64,000 nucleotides of DNA, taken from Candidatus Fermentibacter sp. GTDB taxonomy: Bacteria > Fermentibacterota > Fermentibacteria > Fermentibacterales > Fermentibacteraceae. Under the pieces are notes generated by a model. The model worked only from the letters and a program-made list of their open reading frames with translations, ran no database searches and had not been told where the DNA came from. This document shows positions 1 through 8,615 of the stretch, one piece after another (within the stretch, counting starts at the first letter, position 1; the number at the start of each line of letters is the position of its first letter). The position numbers and the translations under genes were made by a program. The stretch is taken from contig JAUCPW010000009.1 of the NCBI GenBank assembly GCA_030373045.1, positions 1 to 64,000 on the forward strand. The letters run 5' to 3'.

Positions 1-1639
1 CGAGGACCATCCTTGCGCTCTGGGTCGAGCCCTGGGAGGTCATGCGGCAGATGTAGACGCCGCCCGGGACGGGTGCGCCGGAAGCGGTGCCGTTCCAGGT
101 GACCTGATGGCTGCCGGAGGCGAAGGATGAACCCTCGGCAAGAGTCGTGACGAGCCTGCCGCTCATGTCGAAGATCTCGATGCTGACGGGGCCGCCGTTG
201 TCGAGGCTGAAGCTGATGGTCGCGACGTCCATGAACGGGTTCGGGGAGACCCCGAGCCCTGTGACGGTGGAGACATCGCCGTCGGCTATGCCCGTGTTGT
301 TGAAGCTGTCGAAGTAGAGGTCGTAGTCAGTCCTGGTGTACTCGACGGCCGAAAAGGAGCCCTCTGTGAGCCAGCCGGCGGTCGGCCCCCAGCTCACGGC
401 AGCCTGGTCGTTGATCTGGACCGGATCCGTGAAGTCGCTGGGATCGGAGACGTTGGACCAGGCGAAGTTGACTATGTCACCCGGGTCGACGTTATAGGCG
501 ATCGTGTTGTGGCCCGAGCCCTTGGATGCGCGCATGGAGCCGGCGTACTCGTCTTCGACGTTCGGGAACGTGGTGCCGTACGTCCATGCCGCGCCGGAGT
601 TGGTCGAGTAGTAGTAGCCGAGGTTGATGCCGCTGCTCGAGAAATCGAACGAAACGCAGATCCAGGCGCTCGTTCCCCTGGCGTGGGCGATGTCGGGGTC
701 GTCGAGGCTGGCGCCGCCGGAGTTGTTGCTGACCTGCTGGGAGTCGAGCCAGGAGGAACCGTAGTTGGTCGAGCGCTTGATCCTGACCTCGTCGTTGGTG
801 GTGAGCCTGGTGTCGATGAAGGCCACCGAGACGACCCCGCCCGTGCCGGCTGCGATGGCCGGGTACGGATGGGTGTCGGCGTCACCGAACAGCGATACGT
901 TGTTGACCCAGCCGGCGCCGGAGAGCGCGTTGCGGGCGGCATAGACGTCGTAGTAAGAAGCATCTTTGGGAACGTAGGTTACGTAGAGATAGCCCGAGGA
1001 GCCGATGTCGCCGTCCATGTCGGCGAAGATGACGTCGTCGTCGACCTGCTCCCATGTGGCGTTGGAGCCGTCGGTGCGCCATCTCCGCATCCAGAGGGTG
1101 TCGCCGCCGCTTGCCTCGTCATAGAGGCAGAGCACGCATACCCAGGTGTAGCCGCCGGCTGTCACGACGCGGATCTTTGCGTTCTCGAGTTCTCCGTCGG
1201 TGTTGGTGCACACGCCCCAGCTAGACCAGGTTACGCCTTGGTCAGTTGAGCGGTAGACCCAGATGCTGTCGCCCGTGCTGTGGAAGGTGTCGAATGCGGC
1301 GTAGAGATAGCCTGTGCTCGCGTCGACGTCGAAGTCCTGGCACTGGCCTACTCCGGCGCTGCTGGAATAGATGAGATGGTCAGGACCCCAGTCGGAGCCC
1401 TCCCAGGGAAGGGTGCTGTATTCATCGTCCCTGGCGGGGGGCAGGACACCCTCGAGCGGGTTCTGGTGCCCCGGGATGTAGGTCGGATCGTCCGGATTGA
1501 CGAGGGACGACGCTAGTATCGATCCGTAGTTGGGCTGTACCACTACGCCCTCGGGCGTGTCGACGCTGCTAGCTGCGGCGGTTCCGGCCGTGAGAGCCAG
1601 AACTGCGGCTGTCAGAACTGCTGACAGTCGGTACGTCAT
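1..1639 (-). CDS. Secreted BNR/Asp-box repeat protein with C-terminal sorting domain (3' end cut off)
   Basis: The protein starts at ATG 1639 behind a GGAGGGG ribosome site and runs off the left edge; about 546 residues are visible. The N-terminus is a signal peptide (MTYRLSAVLTAAVLALTAG, cleavage near AAA-SS). The body holds sialidase-type Asp boxes of the form S-x-D/N-x-G-x-x-W (STDQGVTW, STNYGSSW, STNSGAAW), which suggests a beta-propeller. The end is a FlgD-like Ig domain (SPNPF, then GRLVTTL, VTWNGT, PVPGGVYICRM, SARMVL), the usual tail of type IX secretion substrates. The protein is therefore probably exported and attached to, or released from, the surface. No catalytic sialidase residues could be assigned, so the substrate is unknown. 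It has its own promoter. Confidence 0.85.
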   Translation of the reverse strand, partial: MTYRLSAVLTAAVLALTAGTAAASSVDTPEGVVVQPNYGSILASSLVNPDDPTYIPGHQNPLEGVLPPARDDEYSTLPWEGSDWGPDHLIYSSSAGVGQCQDFDVDASTGYLYAAFDTFHSTGDSIWVYRSTDQGVTWSSWGVCTNTDGELENAKIRVVTAGGYTWVCVLCLYDEASGGDTLWMRRWRTDGSNATWEQVDDDVIFADMDGDIGSSGYLYVTYVPKDASYYDVYAARNALSGAGWVNNVSLFGDADTHPYPAIAAGTGGVVSVAFIDTRLTTNDEVRIKRSTNYGSSWLDSQQVSNNSGGASLDDPDIAHARGTSAWICVSFDFSSSGINLGYYYSTNSGAAWTYGTTFPNVEDEYAGSMRASKGSGHNTIAYNVDPGDIVNFAWSNVSDPSDFTDPVQINDQAAVSWGPTAGWLTEGSFSAVEYTRTDYDLYFDSFNNTGIADGDVSTVTGLGVSPNPFMDVATISFSLDNGGPVSIEIFDMSGRLVTTLAEGSSFASGSHQVTWNGTASGAPVPGGVYICRMTSQGSTQSARMVL

Positions 1640-1722
1640 ACTTCCCCTCCCTGGCGGATTCACCGCCCGATCGGTACCCTCCGAGCCACCCCGGCTTTGA
1701 TGAGGGATACCATCGAACCGAC

Positions 1723-1751
1723 ATTTTCCTCCATTCCGGAAGAGATGTCAA
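1723..1751 (-). promoter_or_regulatory. Sigma70-type promoter for the secreted BNR protein
   Basis: On the minus strand a perfect TTGACA (1746-1751) lies 17 nt before GAAAAT (1723-1728). This predicts a start near 1715 and a leader of about 75 nt before ATG 1639. The same -35 occurs at the tRNA promoters of this window. Confidence 0.6.
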
Positions 1752-1771
1752 CGGAAGGGGCCTGTAGATAG

Positions 1772-3313
1772 TCAGCCCTTTCTCTCTCGCCCTGCCTCCG
1801 CGAGGACCTCCGAGCACTCGGACCTCAGCCGGTCGAGAGCCGCCCCGCCGGGCTCCCCCACCGCCAGGGCCTGCTCCAGGTCCTTCCAGAGCCTCTGGAT
1901 GCGCCTCTGGAGCATGAGTGGCGCCCCTCTCTCGCAGAGGAGTTCGATGGCCTCGTCCCTCGCCAGGAAGGGTTTCCTCGAGGAGAGGACTCCGGCGATC
2001 CCCCTCTCGAAGGCGGAGAGCAGCTCCTCGACGTCTCCCGCATCCTCGATGCCTGAAGAGGGGTCGCTCCTGCGGCGGCTGCGGAGCAGCAGCACCAGGG
2101 AGAGCGCGGCAGTGCACGAGGCCACTGCTATGAGGATTATCACTGGTCCGGATCCATCGTCGGGCCGATCCATCCCGGCGGAAACCGCCGCGTCGCATTC
2201 GGGGGGCATGTAGTCGACGTGGACCGAGCAGGCGGGGATCGTGGCGTACCTGTACTCTAGGCTGCCGGTGTCGAACCAGGGCAGGCTGTCCCCGCCCGCC
2301 GAAACCGTTCCCGAGTCGGTCTGGACGAGGAGGAACCTCTGCCTGAGGGTATCGCCCGACATGGAGGGATCGCCGATCGGGGTGACGGTCGCCGGACCCT
2401 CGACACGAGGGATGGGCATCGAACGCATGGAGCGCGTTCCCGGGCCGGTCGCCTCGAGGAGCAGCAGCCTGTCGCATCCGCTCCTGGAGGTGTCGACGAG
2501 GCGCAGGCCGACGCTGTCGGCCACACCGGCGAAACCCAGAGGCATCCCGTCCGACGGGAACGGAGTCACATCGATGCGCATGGTGTCTCCGGTTACCGTG
2601 TGGATGGGGCCGTCGCCGAAGAACATCTCCCCCGCCTCGTACACGTTCGCCGACATCACGGGAAGGCGCACCTCACCATCCGAGGCTGCGGTCACCTCGA
2701 GGGTGTTGAGGCGGCTGCGCCTGGCGCCGTCATCCATGACGCGCCATACGAGGGTCTCCGGTGACGACACCAGCCTTGCGGTCCCGTTCTCCGGAGGCCC
2801 CCACCCCGTTTCCACGCTCTTCACCATCAGCCGTGACACCAGGTAGTAGTCCACGTCGAAGGGAACACCGGGGTAGATGCGCTCGGCCTCCACCACGGTC
2901 ATTATCGCGAGCGGCTTCCCGTAGGGTGCCCCTCCTGAGGACCGCATCCCTCCGACGGGAATGACGAGGATGCTCTCCGCAGGCATGCGGAACACCCCGC
3001 CGCCGCCGAGGATCACGATCATGGGACCTATGCTCTGCGGACCCTCGAAGCCCTGGTATGTCTGGAAGATGAGTTCCAGCCTGCACAGTGACTCGGTGAC
3101 ACCGTTCACGGACCTGGTGCTCCGCATGGAGCGGCTCGAGAGGAATGCCAGCCCGTCGGAGAACACCGGCTGCGTCGAGAGGGACGTGCAGGACGGGTCG
3201 TTGGAGGAGAGCGAGAACGTGAAGGTCGATCCGGCTTCCATGGAATCGGGGTGTTCGACCACGATCGAAGGCTGTCCGAGGAGACAGGCGCTCAGGAGGA
3301 GCCCCGGGATCAC
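1772..3313 (-). CDS. batD: BatD-like membrane protein
   Basis: Last gene of the moxR-bat operon. I place the start at GTG 3313, seven bases after GGGAGGT, giving 513 residues; a longer reading frame to 3589 overlaps the preceding gene and encodes low-complexity sequence, so it is rejected. The N-terminus (VIPGLLLSACLLG) is a short signal or lipoprotein-like peptide. The middle is a long beta-rich periplasmic region. A membrane helix (VIILIAVASCTAALSLVLLL) near residue 400 precedes a cytoplasmic helical tail. This matches the BatD (oxygen tolerance) architecture. BatD proteins work with BatA/BatB vWA proteins at the inner membrane in envelope stress or aerotolerance; the exact role is not settled. 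Confidence 0.8.
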   Translation of the reverse strand: MIPGLLLSACLLGQPSIVVEHPDSMEAGSTFTFSLSSNDPSCTSLSTQPVFSDGLAFLSSRSMRSTRSVNGVTESLCRLELIFQTYQGFEGPQSIGPMIVILGGGGVFRMPAESILVIPVGGMRSSGGAPYGKPLAIMTVVEAERIYPGVPFDVDYYLVSRLMVKSVETGWGPPENGTARLVSSPETLVWRVMDDGARRSRLNTLEVTAASDGEVRLPVMSANVYEAGEMFFGDGPIHTVTGDTMRIDVTPFPSDGMPLGFAGVADSVGLRLVDTSRSGCDRLLLLEATGPGTRSMRSMPIPRVEGPATVTPIGDPSMSGDTLRQRFLLVQTDSGTVSAGGDSLPWFDTGSLEYRYATIPACSVHVDYMPPECDAAVSAGMDRPDDGSGPVIILIAVASCTAALSLVLLLRSRRRSDPSSGIEDAGDVEELLSAFERGIAGVLSSRKPFLARDEAIELLCERGAPLMLQRRIQRLWKDLEQALAVGEPGGAALDRLRSECSEVLAEAGRERKG

Positions 3314-3342
3314 CAGTCCGGACCTCCCGCGGTGCCGGCGGG

Positions 3343-3975
3343 CTATCCCCGCAGGCTGTCGGAGGGCGAAGCCTCCTGGACGAGGTCGAGCAGCAGCCGG
3401 GCCTGCTCCTCGGTCATCCCTGTCTCCGGATTGACGGAGTCCTGCTGATCCTGCTGCTCTTCCTGGTCCTGCTGGTCCTGCTGCTCTTCCTGATCCTGCT
3501 GGTCCTGCTGGTCTTCCTGATCCTGCTGGTCCTGCGGCGGATGATCGTCCAGCCAGTTGAGCGCGGCCTCCAGGTTGTGCGCGTCGCATTCAGGGAATTC
3601 CCCGTCTCCCAGCAGATCCTTGAGCATCCCGGCGGCTCTCTCGACCCCGGCTCTGTCCTCTCCCGCAACGGACGCTGCGAGCAGTGCGGCTGCCCTGGCG
3701 GATTCGAGAGTGTCGGGGCCGGCGCAGCCGGAAAGCGTCGACAGGATAGAATCGGCGCGCACATAGTCACCCAGCATGAAGAGAGTCGCCGCAAGGTCGT
3801 ACGGGGCGCGTTCGAACCCGGGCATGCGTTCCGTCAGTTCCTCGAAGCACTCCCCCGCTTCCTCGAACCTTCCGCCCGCATATGCCGATACGGCCCTTTC
3901 GTAGATGTCCCTCAGAGGTTCGACCGCCGGCTGGGCGGGGAGGATCTGCAGGAGCGGCAGCAGCATCGCGATCAT
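3343..3975 (-). CDS. BatC/BatE-like TPR protein with Gln/Asp/Glu-rich tail
   Basis: A 210-residue protein. ATG 3975 overlaps the batB stop (ATGA). It begins with a hydrophobic segment (MIAMLLPLLQILPAQPA), then TPR-like helices (IYERAVSAYAGGRFEEAGECF). It continues through a strikingly repetitive acidic/glutamine tract (QDQQDQEEQ units, about residues 146-180) and a short helical end. TPR proteins with such Q/D/E-rich runs are typical of BatC in spirochaetes and related bat operons. It probably scaffolds BatA/BatB complexes in the periplasm. Position between batB and batD supports this. Confidence 0.72.
   Translation of the reverse strand: MIAMLLPLLQILPAQPAVEPLRDIYERAVSAYAGGRFEEAGECFEELTERMPGFERAPYDLAATLFMLGDYVRADSILSTLSGCAGPDTLESARAAALLAASVAGEDRAGVERAAGMLKDLLGDGEFPECDAHNLEAALNWLDDHPPQDQQDQEDQQDQQDQEEQQDQQDQEEQQDQQDSVNPETGMTEEQARLLLDLVQEASPSDSLRG
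3439..3535 (-). repeat. Short tandem repeat encoding the Q/D/E tract
   Basis: Reiterated CTGCTGATC / CTGGTCCTG / CTCTTCCTG units inside the BatC-like gene encode QDQ, QDQE and EEQQD repeats. The units are coding and in frame, so copy-number change would lengthen or shorten the tract without a frameshift. Confidence 0.8.
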
Positions 3976-4952
3976 CTGCCCCTGGCCTCCAGGGTGAGTG
4001 CGACACAGGCGAGTACGAGCCCGCCCGCGAGGAACAGATGGAACCTGCGGCCGCCGGAACCGCCGGCCACCCTTGCGGCCATCCGGGCCCTCTCCCCCGA
4101 AAGGAGTTCGCTCACGAGCGCCGGGAAGTCGTCGGTCTGGGACAATCTGACGTAGAATCCCCCGGTCCTCTCTGCCAGGTCCCTGAGAGGCTCCTCGCAC
4201 AGGGCCGTCCGCACCGTGTCGCCGCCAGTCGTCCTGAAGCCGCCCGTGCCGTCGGGGAGGGGTATCGAATCGAGCCCGCCCAGCCCCACCGTCACTATGG
4301 TGAGCCCGGCCTCCCGCGCCGCCTCCACCGACCTCTCCACGGAGAAGTCGTGGAAGCCCCCGTCGCTGAAGATGATCCCTATCCTGGTCTCGAGGTCCTC
4401 CTCGGGCAGAGAGGCCGACATCGCATCGACGAGGGTGCCCAGCTCGGTGCCGGCCGGCAGTGCGTTGTCGCCCCAGACGCCCGCGGGGAGCCGGGATGCC
4501 AGGAATTCCCTGTCCAGGGTGCCCGGGACGGCCAGCCTTGCCTGGGACGAGAAGAGGACGAGGCTGAACCTGACTCCCGGGAATCTGTCCATGAGGCCCA
4601 GGATCTCTGCCGAGGCCCTCCCGAGTCTGGATGGCGTCTCGTCCATCGAGGACATCGACGAGGAGACGTCGAGTGCCAGGGAGACGTTGTCACCTCCGGC
4701 CGGGATCGATGCCTCCACGCCTCCCCAGAGCGGGCCGGCCGAGGCTGCTGCCAGCAGCGCAGCCGTGATGCACCAGAGGATCCTCGATGCGATGCGCGCG
4801 GGCGGCGGGCAGATCTCCACCCTCCCCCACAGGGCGGGCCTCACGAACTCGCGCAGGCGCTTGTTCTCTGATTCGAGCCACCTCGAGCGGAGCCACCACC
4901 ACAACGGGGCGGCGAGCGCGAACAGGAGGAGGAAAGGTCTCTCGAAGGACAT
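3972..4952 (-). CDS. batB: BatB-like von Willebrand factor A membrane protein
   Basis: A 326-residue protein from ATG 4952, which overlaps the batA stop as TGATG. Two N-terminal membrane helices (PFLLLFALAAPLWWWL; ILWCITAALLAAASAG) precede a vWA domain with an intact MIDAS (DVSSSMSS near residue 100; GTELG; SDGGF). A last helix (FLAGGLVLACVALTL) closes the protein, so the vWA domain faces the periplasm between helices. The order BatA then BatB is the canonical one. Bat vWA proteins are thought to form a complex with the MoxR ATPase and the DUF58 protein. Confidence 0.88.
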   Translation of the reverse strand: MSFERPFLLLFALAAPLWWWLRSRWLESENKRLREFVRPALWGRVEICPPPARIASRILWCITAALLAAASAGPLWGGVEASIPAGGDNVSLALDVSSSMSSMDETPSRLGRASAEILGLMDRFPGVRFSLVLFSSQARLAVPGTLDREFLASRLPAGVWGDNALPAGTELGTLVDAMSASLPEEDLETRIGIIFSDGGFHDFSVERSVEAAREAGLTIVTVGLGGLDSIPLPDGTGGFRTTGGDTVRTALCEEPLRDLAERTGGFYVRLSQTDDFPALVSELLSGERARMAARVAGGSGGRRFHLFLAGGLVLACVALTLEARGR

Positions 4953-5881
4953 CAGTCGCCCGCCACCTTCCTGAGCCTCCACCGGAGGATTTCGCCGAGT
5001 GCCAGCAGGATCGAGCCTGCGACGAGGAAGGGCATGTAGATGTCCTTGTAGACGAACAGACCCTCCGGGGGCAGCGTGGATGCCTCGAGGGAGTCGATGG
5101 CGGCGTACACGTCGGCGAGGTCGGACGGGCTGCCCGCGTCGAAGAGCCTGCCGCCGGTGATGGAGGCGATGCTCGAGAGCGTCTCCGTGTCCACCCCATA
5201 ACTGCTCGATCCGGTGCCTATGGCCACCGTGTACACCCTCAGGCTGTCGCCGTGCAGCGTCCTGATGGCCTGCGCCACCTGGATGGGATCCACCGTCCCG
5301 GCGTTCTCCATGCCGTCGGAAAGCAGGACGATGACCCTCCGCGAGGTCTGCGAGCCCTCGAGCTCACGGGCTGCGACCGCCAGGCCCGCTCCTATCGCGG
5401 TGCCATCCTCTAGGGTGCCTATGCCCGCCTTGTCGATGAACCGTGACAGCGTGCCGTGGTCGAGGGTCGGGGGGCACAGGGCCAGAGGCTCGGCGGCGTA
5501 GATCACAAGGCCCACCCTGTCCGTCGGGCGCCCCTCGATGAACGTCAGTGCCGCATCCTTTGCGGCTTCGAGCCTGTTCGGGGCGTAGTCCTGCTCCAGC
5601 ATGCTCGTGGAGACGTCCAGCGTGATGATGAGATCGACGCCCTCACCTGCGTCGGGCAGCCTCTCGAACCCGTTCTGCGGGCGGGATGCCGCCACCGCCA
5701 GCAGCAGGAGACCCGCGAGGGTCGGCAGACGCAGCGGGAATGTCGACGATGCGGCCTTCCCCGTGTCGAACGGGCCCGTGTAGCACTGTGCGGGGCCCCG
5801 CGACCTCCGGGTCGAGGCCAGATGGATGGCCAGGAAGACGAGGAAGGCCATAAGGACGGGCCAGAGCTCCAGCCGGGTCAT
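4952..5881 (-). CDS. batA: BatA-like von Willebrand factor A membrane protein
   Basis: A 309-residue protein from ATG 5881, whose ATG overlaps the preceding stop (ATGA). An N-terminal helix (LWPVLMAFLVFLAIHLA) and a second helix (LAGLLLLAVAASRP) precede a vWA domain with the MIDAS residues DVSTSM, GTAIG and LSDGMEN. A C-terminal helix (PFLVAGSILLALGEILRW) anchors it again. It pairs with the adjacent BatB. Two adjacent vWA proteins of similar length in this order are diagnostic of bat operons. Confidence 0.9.
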   Translation of the reverse strand: MTRLELWPVLMAFLVFLAIHLASTRRSRGPAQCYTGPFDTGKAASSTFPLRLPTLAGLLLLAVAASRPQNGFERLPDAGEGVDLIITLDVSTSMLEQDYAPNRLEAAKDAALTFIEGRPTDRVGLVIYAAEPLALCPPTLDHGTLSRFIDKAGIGTLEDGTAIGAGLAVAARELEGSQTSRRVIVLLSDGMENAGTVDPIQVAQAIRTLHGDSLRVYTVAIGTGSSSYGVDTETLSSIASITGGRLFDAGSPSDLADVYAAIDSLEASTLPPEGLFVYKDIYMPFLVAGSILLALGEILRWRLRKVAGD

Positions 5882-6732
5882 TTCCCGCCCCCGAGCGATG
5901 CGAGCTTCCTGATGTCGGACTGGGCCTTCTCGCGGGTGGAGCCCCAGCCGGCATATCTCTGGAGTCCGATCTCGCGGACCAGATCCTCCGACCCTTCTAG
6001 TATCGTCACGATTCCGGAGTCGCCTGCGAGCGCCTTCCTTATCTGCCTGTGGGTGAGGGCGTGGAGGTCGCGGCCCGAGCGCATCCCCAGGAGCTTCCTG
6101 AGAAGGAGGTCCAGCTCCCTGTACAGCGCCATGTAGTCGCCGGAAGCGAGATACGGGCTATCGAGCAGGGCGAGGACCGCCTCGGCGAATCCATCCCCGG
6201 ACAGAACAGGCCCGGTGCGGACGGGGGCCTCGGAACGCCTCCTCCTCCGCGCGAACCATGCGGCCAGGGCCGCGAGCACGGCGGCTCCGGCGCCGACGGG
6301 CAGCCAGGGGAATCCCGGAGGAGCCTCGCTCCACAGGGCCCAGAACGCCAGACGATCCAGATAGTCGGACGGGAAGCCCGGAGGGATGTCCATGGCGAGA
6401 GGGGCGATGAACACCTCGGCGACGTACGATGTGTCCGGCATCGTCCTGTCCACCACGAGGACGGGCGGTGCGACCATGAGCGTCTCCGGAGCGCCTCCCG
6501 GCCCCGGATCCACGACCGCTGCGAGAGCGGGAAGAGCCAGCGTGTCGAGCGCGAGCGGGACGATGAGGAAACCCGTCGAGTCGGAGGACAGGACGGTCCA
6601 GTCCTCCGTGGACTCGAGCGGCTGCAGGGTCGCGCCGGACGGGAAGTCGTAGGGAGCCCTCACCGGCACCCCGAGGCCTGCGCCGGCTGCGATCCCGGCG
6701 GCGGAGAGAAGTGCTGCCGCTGGACGGATCAG
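5878..6732 (-). CDS. Bat-operon membrane protein (DUF4381/BatD-tail-like), probable CTG start
   Basis: A secreted N-domain, one membrane helix (LPVGAGAAVLAALAAWFARRRRR) and a cytoplasmic helical tail (MALYRELDLLLRKLLG) resemble the DUF4381/BatD-tail proteins found between the DUF58 gene and batA. The obvious downstream GTG at 6669 would leave no signal peptide. Extending upstream gives a good one (RPAAALLSAAGIAAGAGLG) that begins at CTG 6732. This CTG sits 8 nt after AGGAGG and overlaps the DUF58 stop as CTGA. I therefore favour a non-canonical CTG start, 284 residues; GTG 6669 is the fallback. The function is only inferred from the operon. Confidence 0.68.
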   Translation of the reverse strand: MIRPAAALLSAAGIAAGAGLGVPVRAPYDFPSGATLQPLESTEDWTVLSSDSTGFLIVPLALDTLALPALAAVVDPGPGGAPETLMVAPPVLVVDRTMPDTSYVAEVFIAPLAMDIPPGFPSDYLDRLAFWALWSEAPPGFPWLPVGAGAAVLAALAAWFARRRRRSEAPVRTGPVLSGDGFAEAVLALLDSPYLASGDYMALYRELDLLLRKLLGMRSGRDLHALTHRQIRKALAGDSGIVTILEGSEDLVREIGLQRYAGWGSTREKAQSDIRKLASLGGGK

Positions 6733-7613
6733 TGCCTGCGCCTCCTGCGTCTGAGCTCGAAGAACCTCCGGAGAGGGAGGACGAGGTCGTCGGATGTCGA
6801 GATGCTAACGAGATCGAAGCCGCATGTCCTTGAGAGGGCCTCCCGCTGGGCATTGATCTGGGCGACCATGGACGAGAAGGACTTCCGCCACGATGGCGAT
6901 CCGGTGTCGACCACCCGGGTGGCGCCCGTTTCGGGATCCCTGAAGCGGACGAGGCCGATGTCCGGCATGCTGACCTCGCGCGGGTCGAAGACGTGGATGC
7001 CCACCAGGTCGTGCCTCCTCGATGCAGCCCCGAGGAGCCTGGAGGCTCGCTTGAACCTGAAGTCGCTTATCACGAACAGGAGAGCCTTGCGATGGATCAC
7101 CCTGCCCAGGTAGGCGAGGGCCCTGTCGATGTCCGCCTCCTCCTGCCTGCCCTTCGAGGAGAGCACCTTCTGGACGACGGCAAGCGCGTGGTTCCTTCCC
7201 TTGTCGGGAGGTATGTAGTCGACCACGTCGCCCGCGAAGGAGAGCATGCCTATCCTGTCCCCCGTCCGAACCGCCGCGAGTGCCAGCAGGGCGGCAGTCT
7301 CCGCGACGCGCTCCTCCTTCGTCAGATTCATCGAGCCGAACCTGAGACTCCCGGAGAGGTCGAGCAGTATCACGACCTGGAGCTCCCTCTCCTCAGTCAT
7401 CAGCTTCACATGAGGGATCCCGGTCCTGGCTGTGACGTTCCACTCGATCAGCCTGGGGTCGTCACCCTCCTGGTAGGTCCTGATGTCGGAGAACTCCATG
7501 CCCCGGCCCCTGAAGGCGGAGCGGTACTCCCCCCCCATGAGCTGGTCCACGAGTCGGCGGGTCGTGATCTCGATCCGCCTGACCCTCTTGATGAGGGAAT
7601 GGGCGTTCTCCAC
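6729..7613 (-). CDS. DUF58 family protein of the moxR-bat operon
   Basis: A 294-residue protein from GTG 7613. It has the DUF58 signature GRGMEFSDIRTYQEGDDPRLIEWNVTARTG-type region near residues 36-65, followed by a degenerate vWA-like fold (VILLDLSGSLRFG; FVISDFRF). DUF58 proteins are always coupled to MoxR ATPases and Bat proteins and may act as adaptor or substrate. The gene lies 9 nt after moxR, so the two are surely cotranscribed. The C-terminus is a run of Arg/His (RRRRRRH). Confidence 0.9.
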   Translation of the reverse strand: MENAHSLIKRVRRIEITTRRLVDQLMGGEYRSAFRGRGMEFSDIRTYQEGDDPRLIEWNVTARTGIPHVKLMTEERELQVVILLDLSGSLRFGSMNLTKEERVAETAALLALAAVRTGDRIGMLSFAGDVVDYIPPDKGRNHALAVVQKVLSSKGRQEEADIDRALAYLGRVIHRKALLFVISDFRFKRASRLLGAASRRHDLVGIHVFDPREVSMPDIGLVRFRDPETGATRVVDTGSPSWRKSFSSMVAQINAQREALSRTCGFDLVSISTSDDLVLPLRRFFELRRRRRRH

Positions 7614-7622
7614 GACTCCGAC

Positions 7623-8615
7623 CTACTTGACCGGGACCCTGCCGAGGATCGTCTCGATGATCTCCTCGACGCCGACCTCCTCGGCTTCGGCCTCGAAGGA
7701 GCGGATGATGCGGTGTCTCAGTACGTCGGGGGCGACGTCCTTGACATGGTCGGGCGTGACGAAGCCCTGGCCCTCGAGCATGGCCCTGGCCCGTGCAGCA
7801 GCCTGGAGGCCCAGCGAGGCCCTCGGGCTGGCCCCGAAGCTTATCAGGCCCGCCAGCTCGGAGAAGCCGGCCTGCTTGGGGAACCGGGTCGCGGCCACTA
7901 TCCTGACGATGTATTCCATCACGCTCTTCTCGACCGTGACGTCCATGGCGAGCCTCTGTACCTCGATCACCTCCGCGGGGGACATGACCTCCTCCGCCGA
8001 AGGCGGCTGCGAGGCGCCCATGCGGGAGATGATCTCCAGCTCCTCCTGCTGGGAGGGGTAGTCGACCCGCAGCTTCAGGAGGAACCGGTCGATCTGGGCC
8101 TCCGGGAGCGGATAGGTGCCCTCCTGCTCTATCGGATTCTGGGTGGCCATGACAAAGAAGGGTCTGGGAAGAGGGTGCGTGTTCCCCCCGAAGGTGACCT
8201 GCCGTTCCTGCATCGCCTCGAGAAGGGCGCTCTGGACCTTTGCCGGCGCCCTGTTGATCTCGTCGGCGAGAAGGATCTGGGCGAAGACCGGTCCTCTCCT
8301 GGCCTCGAAGACGGCCTTCTCGGGGAGGTAGACCATGGTGCCGGTGAGGTCGGCAGGGAGGAGGTCCGGAGTGAACTGGATCCTGGAGAAGGAGGCGCTC
8401 ACACACGAAGCCAGGGTTCTGGCAGCGAGGGTCTTGGCCAGGCCCGGCACGCCTTCGATGAGCACGTGGCCGTCGCAGAAGAGGGCCGTGAGCAGCCCGA
8501 GCCTGAAGTCCTCCTGCCCCACGACGACCCTCGAGAAAGTGGCCTTGAGCCTCTCGATGCGCGGGGAGAGCTCTCCTATCCTCTTCTCAGTATCCTCGAT
8601 GTTCTGCCTCGACAT
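7623..8615 (-). CDS. moxR: MoxR-type AAA+ ATPase
   Basis: A 330-residue protein. Walker A is GVPGLAKT (about residues 54-61), Walker B is LLADEINR, sensor 1 is FVMATQNP, and the C-terminal lid follows (SPRASLGLQAAARARA). MoxR ATPases act as chaperones in maturation of protein complexes and here would energise the Bat vWA complex. It begins with 29 nt of overlap with the phosphohexomutase gene, so the bat operon may be read through from upstream genes; no promoter is visible directly in front of it. Confidence 0.93.
   Translation of the reverse strand: MSRQNIEDTEKRIGELSPRIERLKATFSRVVVGQEDFRLGLLTALFCDGHVLIEGVPGLAKTLAARTLASCVSASFSRIQFTPDLLPADLTGTMVYLPEKAVFEARRGPVFAQILLADEINRAPAKVQSALLEAMQERQVTFGGNTHPLPRPFFVMATQNPIEQEGTYPLPEAQIDRFLLKLRVDYPSQQEELEIISRMGASQPPSAEEVMSPAEVIEVQRLAMDVTVEKSVMEYIVRIVAATRFPKQAGFSELAGLISFGASPRASLGLQAAARARAMLEGQGFVTPDHVKDVAPDVLRHRIIRSFEAEAEEVGVEEIIETILGRVPVK

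Noticed and set aside
3439-3535. Possible CRISPR-like or minisatellite array
   Set aside because: The units are in-frame codons for Gln/Asp/Glu inside a BatC-like protein and have no spacers.
1772-3589. Longer batD frame beginning at 3589
   Set aside because: The added N-terminus is Gly/Ala/Pro/Arg low complexity read antiphase to the Q/D/E tract of the preceding gene; GTG 3313 has a good SD and gives a signal-like start.
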